NCBI GenBank assembly: GCA_022844015.1
Contig: JALHMO010000070.1
Coordinates: 1-34,801, forward strand
Direction: 5' to 3'
Length of the DNA stretch: 34,801 nucleotides
From: Reyranella sp.
Lineage (GTDB): Bacteria > Pseudomonadota > Alphaproteobacteria > Reyranellales > Reyranellaceae
The notes beneath the pieces are model-generated. The model saw nothing but the letters and a program-made list of their open reading frames with translations. It searched no databases and had not been told where the DNA came from. The stretch's first letter is position 1, and each line of letters opens with the position of its first letter. Below, in pieces: positions 22,447-30,446 of the stretch. A program made the translations under genes and the position numbers.

Positions 22447-24060
22447 CTAGCGCCCGCTCACGGTCCAGGCCAGCCGGCGCGTGCGTCGCTCCGAGCGTGA
22501 CAGCATGGCGGCGGGCACCAGGGCTGCCAAGGCGACCACGCCGACGATGATGAAGGTGTCGGAGAACGCCATCATTTGCGCCTTGGCATGCAGCATCGCG
22601 GAAAGAAACTCCAGCGCCCCCGCCTTCTGCTGCTGCAGCGGCAAGCCGTCCCTCTGCAGGAGCTGCTCGACCAGGGTGATCAGGCGCTCGGATGTGCGGT
22701 TGCCCCAATCCTGCGTCGCGGTGAGCGCGTCGGCATGGAAACGCGTGCGCACCTCGAAGAACGCCACCATCCCGTTGATGCCGAAGGCGCCGCCGAGCTG
22801 GCGCATGAAGTTGGCGACGCCGGCGCCCTGGCGCACCTTGTCGGCGGGCAGCGCCTTGAGCGAGGCCGCGTTGAGGCTGGGATTGATGAATCCGAGGCCG
22901 AGCCGCGAGACCATGACCATGGCGACCAGGGTCCAGAACGTCGAATCGACGTCGGCTGCCGTCATGAAGGCGAAGCCGCCGGCGAACAGGACCAGCCCGA
23001 AGATGATCATGGTCGAGGCCGGCATGGCGTCCGACATCCGTCCGGCGAGCGGGAAGATGAAGGCCAGCATGATGCCGGCCGGCATCATCATCAGGCCGGC
23101 GAGCAGCGGCGTGAAACCGATGATGGTCTGCACGAACACCGGGATGACGTAGGTCGAGCCCATCATGCCGGCGCCGAAGATGAAGGCGATCAGGGCCGCC
23201 GCCGAGAACTCGATGCTGGCGAAGATGCGCATGTCGAGCAGCGCCCGCGGCGTGTACAGCTCCCAGGCGACGAAGGCCACGCTGGCCACGGCGCCGACGG
23301 TCAGCCGCAGCACGATCGTGTCGGACTCCCAGCCTTCGCGCTGGCCGTCGGCGATGCCGGTCATCAGGCCGAACAGGGCGAGGCAGAGCAGGCCGAAGCC
23401 CAGCCAGTCGAACGGCGGGATGACCTTGGGAATCCGCCGGGTCGGCATGAACACCATGCCCATGGCTGCGGCGATGACGCAGAACGGAAGCGAGAGGTAG
23501 AAGACGTAGCGCCAGGAAAAGTACTCGATCATCAACCCGCCCATGGTCGGGCCGATCGCCGGGGCGAACACGACGCCGAGGCCGAACACGCCCATCGCCA
23601 TGCCGCGGCGCTCGGGCGGAAAGACCGTGAAGATGGTGGCCATCACCAGCGGCTGGGCGATGCCGGCACTGAAACCCTGCAGGATGCGCGAGAAGATCAG
23701 GATGTCCTCGTTGGGCGCCGAGCCGCCCATCACCGCGCCGATCGAGAAGAACACCAGCGAGCCGACGAAGGTGCGGCGTTCGCCCAGCACGCCCACGACC
23801 CAGGCGTTGATCAGCATGCCTGCGGTCATGGTCGCCATGTAGGCCGACGACATCCACTGCGCCTTGTCCTGGCCGATGCCGAAGGCGCCCATCACGTCGG
23901 GCACCGCCACGTTGACCGTGGTCATCGCCAGCACCATGGAGACAATGCCGACCATGCCGGTGATGGTGACCAGCCAGCGATAGGCCGGGCCGAAGCGCTC
24001 GCCCAGGACCTGCGCGGTCTGAACGGGGTCGGGCTCGCCGGCGCTGCTAGCGGACGTCAA
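22447..24060 (-). CDS. emrB: DHA2-family MFS multidrug exporter (EmrB-like)
   Basis: 537 residues with about 14 membrane helices, the DHA2 (14-TMS) pattern. Signatures: NVAVPDVMGAFGIGQDKAQWMSSAYM in helices 1-2, the motif-C antiporter signature GLGVVFAPAIGPTMGG near residue 160, and the long C-terminal periplasmic loop before the last helix (FEVRTRFHADALTATQDWGNRTSERL). It would use the proton gradient to push hydrophobic compounds out with the EmrA adaptor. The start is a TTG at 24058-24060, overlapping the end of emrA by 14 bases, so translation is coupled. The symbol refers to family similarity; the drug or substrate is unknown. Confidence 0.92.
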   Translation of the reverse strand: MTSASSAGEPDPVQTAQVLGERFGPAYRWLVTITGMVGIVSMVLAMTTVNVAVPDVMGAFGIGQDKAQWMSSAYMATMTAGMLINAWVVGVLGERRTFVGSLVFFSIGAVMGGSAPNEDILIFSRILQGFSAGIAQPLVMATIFTVFPPERRGMAMGVFGLGVVFAPAIGPTMGGLMIEYFSWRYVFYLSLPFCVIAAAMGMVFMPTRRIPKVIPPFDWLGFGLLCLALFGLMTGIADGQREGWESDTIVLRLTVGAVASVAFVAWELYTPRALLDMRIFASIEFSAAALIAFIFGAGMMGSTYVIPVFVQTIIGFTPLLAGLMMMPAGIMLAFIFPLAGRMSDAMPASTMIIFGLVLFAGGFAFMTAADVDSTFWTLVAMVMVSRLGLGFINPSLNAASLKALPADKVRQGAGVANFMRQLGGAFGINGMVAFFEVRTRFHADALTATQDWGNRTSERLITLVEQLLQRDGLPLQQQKAGALEFLSAMLHAKAQMMAFSDTFIIVGVVALAALVPAAMLSRSERRTRRLAWTVSGR

Positions 24061-25213
24061 TTTCGACTTCGACCATCATTCCCGGCGTCAGCCGCTTGGG
24101 CATCTCGACGATGTCGATCTTGACCGGCACGCGCTGGGTGATCTTGGTGAAATTGCCGGAGGGATTGGGCGTCGGCAGCAGGGCGAAGCGGGCCGTGGTG
24201 GCGCTGCCGATGCGCGCGACTCGGCCGACGAACTTGTCGCCGGGATAGGCGTCGACCGAGACGACCACCTTCTGGCCGAGCTTGAGCCGGCCGACGTGGG
24301 TCTCCTTGATGTTGGCCTCGACCCAGACCTCGTCGGGATTGTGCAGCAGCAGGATGCGCTGGCCCGAGGCGACATACTCGCCGGGCAGCACGAACGTGCG
24401 GTCGATCACGGCCGGGATCGGGCTGCGGATGGTGCGATCCTCGGCGTCGACCACCTGCTGGCGCAGCTGCGCCGCCAGGTTGGCCACCTGATGGTCGAGG
24501 GCGGCAATCTGGGCGTCGATGACGGCGAGCCTGTCGGTCTCGGCCTTGGCCTCCTCGAGGGCGCCCAGCGCCTGCTGGTGCTCGGCCTTGGATTGCAGGA
24601 CCTGGGCTTCCAGCTTCTCGACCGCTGCCTGGGCCACCTGCAATTGCCGCTCGCCGACGACGCGGCGCTCGAACAGCACCTTGTTGCGCTCGAAATCGAG
24701 CTTGGCGAGGTCGAGATCGGACTGCGCCGCCGACCGAGCCTTGGCCCGTGCCTCGACGGCCGCGATACGCGTCTTGGTCTGGGCGTCGACCTGGCTGAGG
24801 CCGAGACGGCGCTCGGCGCGCAGCTTGGTGCGCTCCGCGCGCACGCCCTCGATCTGGGCGCGGATCGAATCGGCGCGCAGCTTGACCGTGCGATCGTCGA
24901 TCCGCGCCACCATCTGGCCGGCGGCGACGCGGGTGCCTTCCGGCGCCGGCATCTCAATCACCAGGCCGTCGGCGCGGCTGGAGATGGTCACGATGTCGGC
25001 GCTGACGCGGGCATCGTACTCGTAGATGTGGGTCCATCGCAGGTAGAGCTCGTAGCCGCCATAGGCCAGCGCCAGCAGCACGACGACGACGGCCGTCAGG
25101 ATCTTCGGCGACAGCGGCACGCGGAAGCGCGACCGCTGCCGCCGCGGCAGGGCCCCGACGGTGGGTTCCGAGGCAGCAATCCGCGCGGACGCCGAAGGGA
25201 TCGACTGGTCCAC
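24047..25213 (-). CDS. emrA: HlyD/EmrA-type membrane-fusion adaptor
   Basis: 388 residues. A cytoplasmic lead of about 35 residues rich in Arg is followed by one membrane anchor (ILTAVVVVLLALAYGGYELYL, about 36-56), a lipoyl half (YDARVSADIVTISSRADGLV), a long alpha-helical hairpin (about 110-245, charged and Ala/Gln-rich), the second lipoyl half (RSPIPAVIDRTFVLPGEYVASGQRILLLHNPDEVWVEANIKETH) and a beta-barrel domain. It links EmrB to an outer-membrane channel. The start is a GTG at 25211-25213 with no obvious ribosome site. It is the first gene of the minus unit and diverges from the Baeyer-Villiger gene; the 213-bp gap between them must carry both promoters. Confidence 0.92.
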   Translation of the reverse strand: MDQSIPSASARIAASEPTVGALPRRQRSRFRVPLSPKILTAVVVVLLALAYGGYELYLRWTHIYEYDARVSADIVTISSRADGLVIEMPAPEGTRVAAGQMVARIDDRTVKLRADSIRAQIEGVRAERTKLRAERRLGLSQVDAQTKTRIAAVEARAKARSAAQSDLDLAKLDFERNKVLFERRVVGERQLQVAQAAVEKLEAQVLQSKAEHQQALGALEEAKAETDRLAVIDAQIAALDHQVANLAAQLRQQVVDAEDRTIRSPIPAVIDRTFVLPGEYVASGQRILLLHNPDEVWVEANIKETHVGRLKLGQKVVVSVDAYPGDKFVGRVARIGSATTARFALLPTPNPSGNFTKITQRVPVKIDIVEMPKRLTPGMMVEVEIDVR

Positions 25214-25426
25214 GGAGCTAGCGGGGCCGCCTTGTCATCCATGGATCATAAGCCTGAAACATGCATGCAGCCATCATGCTCGCCGTCTTGCTGGACCGCT
25301 CTGCACGCATGCCGGGTCCCAGCGAGGCGGAGGGGTCGAACCTTGCAAAAACGCGCCTAACAGGTGACCGTGCGGAACACCTCACGAACCCGACCAACCG
25401 CACAGCAGAAGATCACCGGATCAACC

Positions 25427-27091
25427 ATGCCCGACGCCTCGCACGGTCCCGTCGCCCGCCAACCCGCCGTCACTTCCCTCGATGTCGCCATCGTCGGAGG
25501 TGGCCTCGCCGGCCTCTATGCCATCCATCGACTGCGCGGCCAGGGCCTGAAGGTCCGCGCCTACGAGGCCGGCTCGGGGATCGGCGGAACCTGGTTCTGG
25601 AACCGCTATCCCGGCGCGCGCTGCGACGTCGAAAGCCTGGAATATTCCTACAGCTTCTCCGACGAGCTGCAGCAGGAATGGCAATGGCCGGAGCGCTACG
25701 GCACCCAGCCCGAGATCCTGCGCTACATCAATCACGTCGCCGACCGCTTCGACTTGCGCCGCGACGTGCAGCTCGACACCCGCATCGTCTCCGCCCTGTT
25801 CGACGACGCAGCCAATCAGTGGCAGCTGGCAACGGCCGGAGGCGAGACGATCCGGGCACGCTATTGCGTGATGGCGGCCGGCAACCTGTCGACGCCGCGC
25901 GTGCCCGACTTCCCCGGCCTCGGGAGCTTCCGCGGCAAGTGGTACCATTCCGGCCTGTGGCCGCACGAGGGTGTCGACTTCAGCGGGCTGCGCGTCGGCG
26001 TGATCGGCACCGGCTCGTCGGGCGTCCAGATGATCCCGCTCATCGCCCGTCAGGCGAGCCACCTGCATGTCTTCCAGCGCACCGCCAACTTCAGCCTGCC
26101 GGCGCGCAATGCGCCGATGGACCCGACGCGCGAGCGCAGCCACAAAGCGGAATACCCGGCGCGGCGCCGGGCGGCGGCGGACACGCCCTTCGCGATCGCC
26201 GGCCATGCCAAGCCGACCCATCCGGCGCTCGCCATCCCCGACGACGCGCGCAACGAAGCCTACGAATCCAAGTGGCAGGAGGGCGGCAGCATCAGCTTCC
26301 TCTATGCCTACACCGACCTGCTGGTGAGCAAGGAAGCCAACGACACGGCGTCGGAGTTCGTGCGCAACAAGATCCGGAGCACGGTGAAGGACCCGCGTAC
26401 CGCCGAGCTGCTGGCGCCCAAGGATCACCCGATCGGCACCAAGCGGCTCTGCCTCGACACGGACTATTACGAGACCTACAACCGCGACAACGTCACGCTG
26501 GTCGACGTCCGCAGCGATCCGATCGACCGCATCACCGAGACCGGGCTTCGAACGGTGGGCGGGCAGGCGTTCGAGCTCGACGCCATCGTGTTCGCCACCG
26601 GCTTCGACGCCATGACCGGCGCGCTGCGCGAGATCGACGTGCGCACCAGCACGGGCGCGGTGCTGCGCGACCACTGGGAAGGCGGGCCGCTCACCTATCT
26701 CGGGCTGATGGCGTCGGGCTTTCCCAACATGTTCGTCGTCACCGGGCCGGGCAGCCCCGGCGTGAAGACGCAGATGATCGCGTCGATCGAGCAGCACGTC
26801 GACTGGATCGCCGACTGCCTCGACCATATGCAGGCGCGTGGCCTCGATCGCATCGAGGCATCGGCGCAGGCCGAGGCCGAGTGGGTGACCCACGTCAACG
26901 CCGTCGCCGACAGCACGCTCTATCCGCTGGCAAATTCCTGGTACGTGGGCGCCAACATCCCCGGCAAGCCGCGCGTGTTCATGCCCTATGTCGGCGGCTT
27001 CGACCGCTACAAGCGCCACTGCGACGCCGTGGCCGCCAGGGGCTATGAAGGCTTTGCGCTGCGCCGGCATGCGCGGGCAGAGGTGCGATGA
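25427..27091 (+). CDS. Baeyer-Villiger-type flavin monooxygenase
   Basis: 554 residues from ATG 25427. It shows two Rossmann nucleotide folds, VAIVGGGLAGLYAIHRL (20-36, FAD) and GVIGTGSSGVQMIP (191-204, NADPH). Between them is the Baeyer-Villiger fingerprint FxGxxxHxxxWP (168-179, F168, G170, H174, W178, P179) with Ser instead of the usual Thr after the His. GIGGTWFWNRYPGARCDVES (51-70) and the late FVVTGPGSPG are also typical of cyclohexanone-monooxygenase relatives. It would insert oxygen next to a carbonyl, turning ketones to esters or lactones. It diverges from an export pump and a cluster with a second oxygenase and a CoA ligase. A ketone of terpenoid, steroid or alicyclic origin is a reasonable but unproven substrate. 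Confidence 0.92.
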   Translation: MPDASHGPVARQPAVTSLDVAIVGGGLAGLYAIHRLRGQGLKVRAYEAGSGIGGTWFWNRYPGARCDVESLEYSYSFSDELQQEWQWPERYGTQPEILRYINHVADRFDLRRDVQLDTRIVSALFDDAANQWQLATAGGETIRARYCVMAAGNLSTPRVPDFPGLGSFRGKWYHSGLWPHEGVDFSGLRVGVIGTGSSGVQMIPLIARQASHLHVFQRTANFSLPARNAPMDPTRERSHKAEYPARRRAAADTPFAIAGHAKPTHPALAIPDDARNEAYESKWQEGGSISFLYAYTDLLVSKEANDTASEFVRNKIRSTVKDPRTAELLAPKDHPIGTKRLCLDTDYYETYNRDNVTLVDVRSDPIDRITETGLRTVGGQAFELDAIVFATGFDAMTGALREIDVRTSTGAVLRDHWEGGPLTYLGLMASGFPNMFVVTGPGSPGVKTQMIASIEQHVDWIADCLDHMQARGLDRIEASAQAEAEWVTHVNAVADSTLYPLANSWYVGANIPGKPRVFMPYVGGFDRYKRHCDAVAARGYEGFALRRHARAEVR

Positions 27092-27156
27092 GCACTATTG
27101 CTCCGGCGCTCCGCGCCCCGTGATCGGCAGGGCATTTCGCATTTGGCCCAATAGCA

Positions 27157-27273
27157 CCGTCATCCCGACCGGAGCCGAACGTAGCGAGGCGTAGTGGAGG
27201 GACCTCTCTTGTTGGAGCATCAGCAAGAAAGGTCCCTCGACTGCGCCGCGGGCGGCTCCGCTCGGGATGACGG
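27157..27273. repeat. Palindromic repeat family B
   Basis: 117 bp flanked by CCGTCATCCCGA (27157-27168) and TCGGGATGACGG (27262-27273), with CGGAGCCG/CGGCTCCG just inside and AGGGACCTCTCTT/AAGAAAGGTCCCT pairing in the middle. It folds into one long, interrupted hairpin. It lies between the Baeyer-Villiger gene and the aminomutase gene and is followed by TTTTTT (27275-27280), so it can serve as a plus-strand terminator. Part of it recurs inside 20936-21127. Confidence 0.8.
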
Positions 27274-27323
27274 CTTTTTTGCTGCACGCGAATGCCCTGC
27301 CCGCTGACGGGGGAGGAACTGAT

Positions 27324-28394
27324 GTGGCTGGTTGGCCGCAACGTTTCGCGCTATGGCACGGCGCCATGGAGACGTTGCGCAGCCTGGAAGCGCTCGAGCG
27401 CGAGCGCCTGCTGACGGCCGACCCGCGGCTGGCCGAGGCGGCGCAGTCGATGGCGATCGCGCTGACACCCGACATGCTGGCCCTGATCGACCGGCGCGAT
27501 CCTGCGCGTGATCCGATCGCCCGGCAATTCGTGCCGGACATCGCGGAGACCGAGATCTCGCCCGACGAGCTCGCCGACCCGATCGGCGACGAGGCGCGAT
27601 CACCGGTCAAGGGCATCGTGCACCGCTATCCCGACCGCGTGCTGCTGAAGCCGCTGCATGTCTGTCCCGTCTACTGCCGCTTCTGCTTCCGGCGCGAGAA
27701 GGTCGGTCCCGGCGGCGAGGCCCTGTCGGGCGCCGAGCTCGACGCCGCGCTGGCCTACATCCGCGACCATCGCGAGATCTGGGAGGTCATCCTGACCGGC
27801 GGCGACCCGCTGATGCTGGCACCGCGGCGCCTCGCCGAGCTGCTCGCACGCCTCGACGCGCTCTCCCATGTGGCGGTGCTGCGCATTCACAGCCGGGTAC
27901 CCATCGTCGATCCCGGACGGGTGACCGACGAGCTGGTGACCGCCCTCCGCGGGCGCCGCGCCGCGCTGTGGCTCGGCGTTCACTGCAATCATCCGCGCGA
28001 GCTGGCGCCGCCGACGCGCGCCGCCCTGGCCCGCCTGGCCGACGCGGGCATTCCCCTGCTGGGCCAGACGGTGCTGCTGGCCGGCATCAACGACGATGTC
28101 GAGACCCTCGACCGGCTGATGCGCGCCCTCGTGACGGCCCGCGTGAAGCCCTACTACCTGCATCATCCCGACCTGGTGCGCGGAACCGGCCACTTCCGGG
28201 TCCCGATCGAGCGTGGCCAGGCGCTGATGAAGGCCTTGCGCGGCCGCTTGTCGGGCCTCGCCCAACCGACCTACGTGCTGGACGTGCCGGGCGGCCATGG
28301 CAAGGTGCCAATCGGCCCGGGCTATCTCGGCGACGATCCGCCGGGACTGCTCGTCGAGGACGCCTTTGGCGAGCGCCACCGCTATCCGCGCTGA
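27324..28394 (+). CDS. Lysine 2,3-aminomutase-family radical SAM protein (KamA/EpmB-like)
   Basis: 356 residues from GTG 27324, chosen because GGGGGAGGAA stands about 7 bases upstream. A longer frame from ATG 27267 begins inside repeat B and is rejected. The radical SAM motif CPVYCRFC gives C114, C118 and C121. The PLP-binding lysine is K327 in DVPGGHGK. TGGDPLML and HSRVPIVDPGRVT are further family motifs. These enzymes move an amino group between the alpha and beta carbons of lysine. Short versions like this are often EpmB, which makes (R)-beta-lysine for elongation factor P, but no epmA or efp is next to it, so assignment stays at family level. Confidence 0.9.
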   Translation: MAGWPQRFALWHGAMETLRSLEALERERLLTADPRLAEAAQSMAIALTPDMLALIDRRDPARDPIARQFVPDIAETEISPDELADPIGDEARSPVKGIVHRYPDRVLLKPLHVCPVYCRFCFRREKVGPGGEALSGAELDAALAYIRDHREIWEVILTGGDPLMLAPRRLAELLARLDALSHVAVLRIHSRVPIVDPGRVTDELVTALRGRRAALWLGVHCNHPRELAPPTRAALARLADAGIPLLGQTVLLAGINDDVETLDRLMRALVTARVKPYYLHHPDLVRGTGHFRVPIERGQALMKALRGRLSGLAQPTYVLDVPGGHGKVPIGPGYLGDDPPGLLVEDAFGERHRYPR

Positions 28395-28397
28395 GTC

Positions 28398-28841
28398 CTA
28401 CTCGACCAGGATCTCCCCGCCGACCGGCCCGGGCGCACGGATGACGAGCTCGAGCTCGACGCTGCCGGCCTCGTCGAAGACCAGCGTCACCGGCAGCGAC
28501 TCCCCCTTTGTCAGCGGCGCCTTGAGCCCGAGCAGCAGCAGGTGATAGCCGCGCGGCTTCAGGGTCAAGGTGGTCTCGGCGGGGATGCGCAGGCCGTCCG
28601 GCAACGGCCGCATCTTGATGTCGCCGCCGACCACCTTGATGGCGTGAATCTCGATCCGCTCGGCCAGACTGCTGCTGGCCGACACCAGGCGGTCCGCCGT
28701 CCCGCTCTTGTTCGTCACCGTGAAGAAGCCGCCGCATTCCGGCGCGACGTCCGACACCCCGCGCGCCCACGGGTCGCCGATCAAGAGCTTTCCCACCGCG
28801 TGGGCGGTCGGCTTTCGGGCACCGCTCAGCCAGCTCGGCAA
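28398..28841 (-). CDS. PCu(A)C (DUF461) copper-chaperone-like protein, atypical
   Basis: 147 residues from a TTG at 28839-28841, with GGAGG seven bases upstream; no ATG is available. The fold is recognisable: GDPWARGV, GGFFTVTNKSGTADRLVSASSSLAERIEIH, MRPLPDGLRIP, LKPRGYHLLLLGLKAPLTKGESLPVTLVF. Family members bind Cu(I) in the periplasm through H-x10-M-x21/22-H-x-M and help assemble cytochrome oxidase. H66, M77 and H100 are present, but the last Met is L102. Also, no signal peptide precedes the domain (MPSWLSGARKPTAHA). It may be a decayed or relocated version. It converges on the aminomutase gene with 3 bases between stops. Confidence 0.75.
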   Translation of the reverse strand: MPSWLSGARKPTAHAVGKLLIGDPWARGVSDVAPECGGFFTVTNKSGTADRLVSASSSLAERIEIHAIKVVGGDIKMRPLPDGLRIPAETTLTLKPRGYHLLLLGLKAPLTKGESLPVTLVFDEAGSVELELVIRAPGPVGGEILVE

Positions 28842-28956
28842 GGTCGGTCCTCCATTAGAATTCTTCAGGGCTGGCAAAATGCCCGCCCGACTTTTTCTAG
28901 GTGCCCGCCCGGGCCGGCACAAGCGCGCCGGCTGGCCGGGCACAATCGGTCGCAGA

Positions 28957-29880
28957 TCAGCGCCGGTTGGCGGCGGCGAGCGCCGGGCGCGACACGCGCG
29001 CCTGCGGCGCACTGAGCTCCTCGATCAGCCATTCCTCGAACGCCCTGGTCTTCGGCCGGCTGGCCGAGGCTGGCGGGCACACGAACCACCACGCCTTGCC
29101 GCTGTCGACGATCTGCGGGAAGGGTTGGAACAACCTGCCCGAGGCGAGCTCCTCGCGGAACAGCTGCGGCGGCCCGACGGCGACCCCGGCTCCCTCCATC
29201 GCCGCCTCGACCGCGATCATCGTCGAATCGAACGTCAGCACGCGCTTGGGCTTGAAATCTCCCATGCCGACCGCGCGCAGCCAGATCGCCCACTCCGGGT
29301 CGTAGGTCATGTCGATGAACGGCACGCGCTTCAGGTCCTCGAGCGTCTTCAGCTTGTCGCGATAGCGACGGCCGCAGAGAGGCGTCAGAACGTCGGAAAA
29401 CAGCCGCGTTGCATGCAGATCGGGCTCAGGCTGCACGGTGAAGCGGATGGCGCAGTCGCAGTCCTCGCGGGCGAAATCGACGCGCCGCTGCGTCGTCGTC
29501 ATGCGCACCTCGATCTCCGGATGCTTGGCCTGGAAGCGATGCAGGCGCTGCGCCAGCCAGCCGAGCGCGAAGGTGGTGACCAGGCTGACATTGAGCGTGC
29601 CCGAGTTGGCCTTGCGGCCGACTCGCTCCAGCGCGTTGGTCATACGGTCGAAGGCATCGCGCAGGTCGGGCAGCAGGGCAGAACCCTCGCCGGTGATCTC
29701 GAGGCCACGCGGACGGCGCACGAACAGCGCGACGCCCAGCCGCTCCTCGAGCGCCTTCACCTGGTGGCTGACGGCCGCCTGCGTGACGTGCAGTTCCTCG
29801 GCGGCGTGCGTGAAGCTCGCGTGGCGTGCTGCCGCCTCGAAGGCCCGAAGGGCGTTGAGCGGCAGCTGAGAGCGGCTCAT
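28957..29880 (-). CDS. LysR-family transcriptional regulator, GcvA-like (second)
   Basis: 307 residues, ATG 29878-29880. Helix-turn-helix about 7-66 (LNALRAFEAAARHASFTHAAEELHVTQAAVSHQV), then the ligand-binding domain from about 94 (LNVSLVTTFALGWLAQRLHRF). It is of the same GcvA subgroup as the protein at 10347-11249 and clearly homologous to it across the whole length, with the FAREDCDCAIRF segment matching FAREDVDIGIRY. The effector is unknown. It diverges from a DUF1127 gene, and a T-N11-A type box lies between them (29926-29946). The PCu(A)C-like gene follows 115 bases downstream on the same strand. Confidence 0.93.
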   Translation of the reverse strand: MSRSQLPLNALRAFEAAARHASFTHAAEELHVTQAAVSHQVKALEERLGVALFVRRPRGLEITGEGSALLPDLRDAFDRMTNALERVGRKANSGTLNVSLVTTFALGWLAQRLHRFQAKHPEIEVRMTTTQRRVDFAREDCDCAIRFTVQPEPDLHATRLFSDVLTPLCGRRYRDKLKTLEDLKRVPFIDMTYDPEWAIWLRAVGMGDFKPKRVLTFDSTMIAVEAAMEGAGVAVGPPQLFREELASGRLFQPFPQIVDSGKAWWFVCPPASASRPKTRAFEEWLIEELSAPQARVSRPALAAANRR

Positions 29881-29896
29881 GGGACAAACTCGATCA

Positions 29897-29907
29897 TAGA
29901 AATTCTA
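29897..29907. promoter_or_regulatory. Short inverted repeat before the second LysR gene
   Basis: TAGAA-A-TTCTA is a perfect 5-bp inverted repeat with one central base, 17 bases upstream of the LysR start. It could be the autoregulatory half of the LysR control region. Symmetry only. Confidence 0.3.
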
Positions 29908-29925
29908 AGCCTCTCCCGAGGTTTC

Positions 29926-29946
29926 ATCCTTTGAACAATTGAGGAT
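29926..29946. promoter_or_regulatory. Candidate LysR box
   Basis: ATCCT-N11-AGGAT is a perfect inverted repeat with the T-N11-A spacing that LysR proteins recognise. It lies between the divergent LysR and DUF1127 genes, 45-65 bases from the LysR start and about 80-100 from the DUF1127 start, the usual place for dual control. Confidence 0.55.
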
Positions 29947-30022
29947 TGTATCGCAAATGAACCGCGGAAACGAGACGTATGGGGCCATCCGGTGCCCAGT
30001 CCGTTTCAAACGGAGCTAAGTC

Positions 30023-30262
30023 ATGTCGACCCTGTCCAGCGTACGGGATCTCGCCCGCGCGGAAGCCTCCCCCTTCACCTTCGGCCGCGCCGTGGCGCTG
30101 CTGGCCGGTGTGGTCGCGGTCGGGTTCGAGACCATCATGACTCGCGCCGAGCTCGCCAAATCGCGACGTCAGCTGGGGGAGCTCGACGAGCGCCTCCTGC
30201 GCGACATCGGGCTCGACCGGGCGACCGCCCGGGGCGAGTCCGACAAGGGCTTCTGGGCCTGA
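30023..30262 (+). CDS. DUF1127 small protein (second)
   Basis: 79 residues, ATG 30023 with GGAG upstream. A mildly hydrophobic middle (GRAVALLAGVVAVGFETI) precedes the DUF1127 pattern RRQLGELDERLLRDIGLDRATARGESDKGFW. It ends in KGFWA, like KPFWRR in the protein at 11367-11570. The family is small, basic and of unsettled function. It diverges from a GcvA-like LysR gene exactly as the first copy does, and a hairpin at 30320-30352 follows, so it is probably a single-gene transcript under that regulator. Confidence 0.88.
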   Translation: MSTLSSVRDLARAEASPFTFGRAVALLAGVVAVGFETIMTRAELAKSRRQLGELDERLLRDIGLDRATARGESDKGFWA

Positions 30263-30319
30263 CCAGCGCAGTGCCCCGAGGCTTGCTGGGAGCGCGCCGC
30301 CGCACCCCACCCCGTGACG

Positions 30320-30352
30320 TGGCGCCCCTTGCCTCCCCAAGACGGGGCGCCA
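30320..30352 (+). terminator. GC-rich hairpin after second DUF1127 gene
   Basis: TGGCGCCCC (30320-30328) and GGGGCGCCA (30344-30352) form a perfect 9-bp stem with a 15-base loop, 57 bases after the DUF1127 stop. No T-run follows, so it may be a weak or Rho-assisted end, or a leader hairpin for ada. Confidence 0.45.
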
Positions 30353-30446
30353 CAGCGCGGCGCGCTTCCAGCAATCGTCATCGAGGACACGAATTGCCGT
30401 CGGCAGCCGGATAGAGCAGGTTGGGTCAGGGGGCTCATATGGCGCC

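Noticed and set aside
25214..25426. Small ORFs and the CATGCATG palindrome in the emrA/Baeyer-Villiger gap
   Set aside because: The ORFs lack ribosome sites and family features, and an 8-base palindrome is too short to support an operator call.
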